Source of the DNA: an uncultured Pelagibacteraceae bacterium
GTDB lineage: Bacteria; Pseudomonadota; Alphaproteobacteria; Pelagibacterales; Pelagibacteraceae
NCBI GenBank assembly: GCA_902585365.1
Contig: CACIDF010000002.1
Coordinates: 1-64,000, forward strand
Direction of reading: 5' to 3'
Length of the DNA: 64,000 nucleotides
Below are positions 62,040 through 64,000 of this stretch, piece by piece. Made by a program: the position numbers and the translations under genes. Numbering within the stretch: the first letter of the stretch is position 1; each line of letters begins with the position of its first letter. Below the pieces are notes generated by a model. The model worked only from the letters and a program-made list of their open reading frames with translations. It did no database searches and was not told the origin of the DNA.

Positions 62040-62640
62040 ATGCATTCGCAAAAGTTGCATATTTTAAATATACCAGAATTAGATAAAATTATTATAGAAA
62101 TCAGAGATTATCTTAATTACGAGATTAATAACTTCACTGAAAAAAAGGAATTGATAAAAAAAATCGATGAAGACAGCAAATTTTTAGAAAATTCAATAAT
62201 TATTGTTAATCAGAAAGACTTTTTTTCATTAAAAAACAAAACTAATGAAAAACAAATTTATTGTATTACAAAATTTCCAATAAAAATCTCTAATTTATTC
62301 GATCAATTAAATGCAAGATTAATACAACAAAATTACTCAGTTCAATCAAATATTAATATAAACAAATATATATTAGATATTAATTCTAGAATGTTAAAAA
62401 AAATCAGATAAAGAATTAAAATTAACTGAACGAGAAATTGATACTATTTTATTTCTTAAAAATGAAAATAAACCAGTTAATGTGGATATTCTTCAAAAAA
62501 AGGTTTGGAAATATGGTCAAGATTTAGAAACCCATACAGTTGAGACACATATTTATAGATTAAGAAAAAAAATCAAAGACACATTCAACGATGTCTCTTT
62601 TATAGAAAGTAAAAAGGATGGATATATAATTAATGAGTAA
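62040..62640 (+). pseudogene. OmpR-type winged-helix response regulator split by a +1 frame change at an A8 run (62396-62403)
   Basis: Frame 0 (62040..62411) ends YILDINSRMLKKIR*; frame +1 continues KKSDKELKLTEREIDTILFLKNENKPVNVDILQKKVWKYGQDLETHTVETHIYRLRKKIKDTFNDVSFIESKKDGYIINE*. Confidence 0.8.
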
Positions 62641-62740
62641 GAAAAATCCTCTTAAGAGAGACCTATTTACCAAAAAATATAAACCTAGAATTATTAAACC
62701 AAAAAAAGGAAAAGGTAGTTTTAAAAGAAAAAAAAATTGA
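62633..62740 (+). CDS. Small basic ArfA-like protein (35 aa), not in the supplied ORF track
   Basis: MSKKNPLKRDLFTKKYKPRIIKPKKGKGSFKRKKN*; LF...KKGKGSF.RK resembles alternative ribosome-rescue factor A. Confidence 0.6.
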   Translation: MSKKNPLKRDLFTKKYKPRIIKPKKGKGSFKRKKN

Positions 62741-63217
62741 TTAATTGTTAGTTGATGGTTTAAATATTAAACAAAGACCATTATTACAAAACCTTTTTCC
62801 AGTTTCACTTGGACCATCTGCAAAAACATGTCCATGATGAACACCGCAATTTGCACAATGATATTCAATTCTTTTCATTCCAAATGAGTAATCAACTTTA
62901 GTTTTAAATGCACCAGGTAAAGCCTCCGTAAAAGATGGCCAACCAGTACCGCTGTCAAACTTAGCAGTAGATGCAAACAATTTTGCACCGCAGTTTGCGC
63001 AATGATAAAAACCCTCTCTTTTTTCATTCAAAAGATCACTTGTAAACGGCCTTTCTGTTCCTTCATTAAACATTATTTCTTTTTGTTTTTTGGTGAGATT
63101 TTCATTTATTACTTTTTTTGTGACAGCTTTTACAAACCTAAAAGGCATTAAAAAAAAAGATAAAAATGTTATACCAAGCAATTTTATAAAAGTTCTTTTA
63201 TTTAAATTAGATTTCAT
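62741..63217 (-). CDS. msrB: Peptide-methionine (R)-S-oxide reductase, with N-terminal export-like segment
   Basis: NEGTERPFTSDLLNEKREGFYHCANCGAKLFASTAKFDSGTGWPSF; YHCANCGVHHGHVF. Confidence 0.95.
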   Translation of the reverse strand: MKSNLNKRTFIKLLGITFLSFFLMPFRFVKAVTKKVINENLTKKQKEIMFNEGTERPFTSDLLNEKREGFYHCANCGAKLFASTAKFDSGTGWPSFTEALPGAFKTKVDYSFGMKRIEYHCANCGVHHGHVFADGPSETGKRFCNNGLCLIFKPSTNN

Positions 63218-63609
63218 TATTTTATTAATATTATTATAAGGAATATCATCTGCACCAGGTTTATCAGTACAGACACAAAATGTGATACTTTGAAGTACTT
63301 TTCTTTACCATTGTCTTTAAATTTATTTATCAATGGCATTAAAAAAAAATTAGAAACAAAAAACAAAATACAAATAGACAGCATTAAGTAAAATTTAAGA
63401 CTAAAATCACTTAAATAAGCGATCAATAAAACAACAATTAGGCTGATACTAAGATTTAGTAAGTAATATAATGGAAATATACCTCTAATAAATTTTCTAG
63501 CATATTCTTCGTTTAAAAATCTAAATGTAGATGGTGCAACAACAAATGAAAAAAAAAGCATAATCCCCAAAAGTATCGCAGTTAAATATGTAATGCTTTG
63601 TTCAATCAT
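63217..63609 (-). CDS. DUF4149-like membrane protein
   Basis: Four hydrophobic segments; SFVVAPSTFRFLNEEYARKFIRGIFPLYY. Confidence 0.65.
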   Translation of the reverse strand: MIEQSITYLTAILLGIMLFFSFVVAPSTFRFLNEEYARKFIRGIFPLYYLLNLSISLIVVLLIAYLSDFSLKFYLMLSICILFFVSNFFLMPLINKFKDNGKEKYFKVSHFVSVLINLVQMIFLIIILIK

Positions 63610-63911
63610 TATAAAACAACTTCAAATCCCTCAAAATTAGGCGCACCTAAATAAAGATCTTGATGTTGACCAGCATTCTTATGAGCTAACCTGAAGGCTT
63701 CTGATTTAGTCCAATTAATAAAGTCCTCTTTTGAATTCCATATACTATGTGATGCATACAAGGTAAATTCTTCATTAGTATTTCCTTTAACTAAATGAAA
63801 TTCTTTAAAACCTGGCACGCCTTTTAAATGAGTGTCTCTATTTTTCCAAACACTCTCAAAATCTTGTTCCTTTCCAAGTACAATTTTAAATCTATTCATC
63901 GCTATAAACAT
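63609..63911 (-). CDS. Antibiotic biosynthesis monooxygenase (ABM/HmoA-like) domain protein
   Basis: AMNRFKIVLGKEQDFESVWKNRDTHLKGVPGFKEFHLVKG; YASHSIWNSKEDFINWTKSEAF. Confidence 0.85.
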   Translation of the reverse strand: MFIAMNRFKIVLGKEQDFESVWKNRDTHLKGVPGFKEFHLVKGNTNEEFTLYASHSIWNSKEDFINWTKSEAFRLAHKNAGQHQDLYLGAPNFEGFEVVL

Positions 63912-64000
63912 TGTGACTATATATATTTATTACATATGGTTTTATAGCTTAATCAGTGTGACACTCTGTTGCTTAAAAATTATAAATAAATAACCATATT

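Noticed and set aside
1-64000. CRISPR arrays, prophage, IS elements, rRNA operon
   Set aside because: No direct-repeat arrays, integrases, transposases or rRNA-like segments seen on reading.
63912-64000. Inverted repeat atatggtt...aaccatat and agtgt/acact near the window end
   Set aside because: Short, AT-rich and at the window edge; cannot assign function without the next sequence.

Overview
This is a gene-dense, very AT-rich alphaproteobacterial chromosome segment. The gene order and lysine/asparagine-rich coding suggest a SAR11/Pelagibacter-like genome; that assignment is inference. Most of the window is core metabolism: argG, folD, hemC/hemD, tsaD, acs, rpe, purH, ubiH-like, ftsK/lolA, hisBHAFE, hslVU, secB, dnaQ-coaE-aroE-maf-ppsR, hemE-hemH-hemJ, rho, mnmE-mnmG-rsmG-parA-parB, holA-lptE-leuS, a porin and msrB. 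There is one tRNA-Gly(GCC). No CRISPR array, prophage or transposon was seen. The main observations are: (1) the ppsR/hemE intergenic region (44798-45081) has the position, divergent transcription and repeats expected of the alphaproteobacterial chromosome origin, and a near-perfect parS lies about 7 kb away inside rsmG next to parAB; (2) a winged-helix response-regulator gene is split by a frameshift at an A8 run (62396-62403); (3) an un-called 35-aa ArfA-like ORF overlaps the end of that regulator; (4) a light/photolyase cassette contains an apparently domain-swapped photolyase, a (6-4)-type photolyase that seems to lack part of its FeS loop, and an un-called DUF2256 mini-gene nested between two genes; (5) acetyl-CoA synthetase carries a lysine/arginine-rich N-terminal tail of about 47 aa; (6) there are several hairpins abutting or overlapping start or stop codons.
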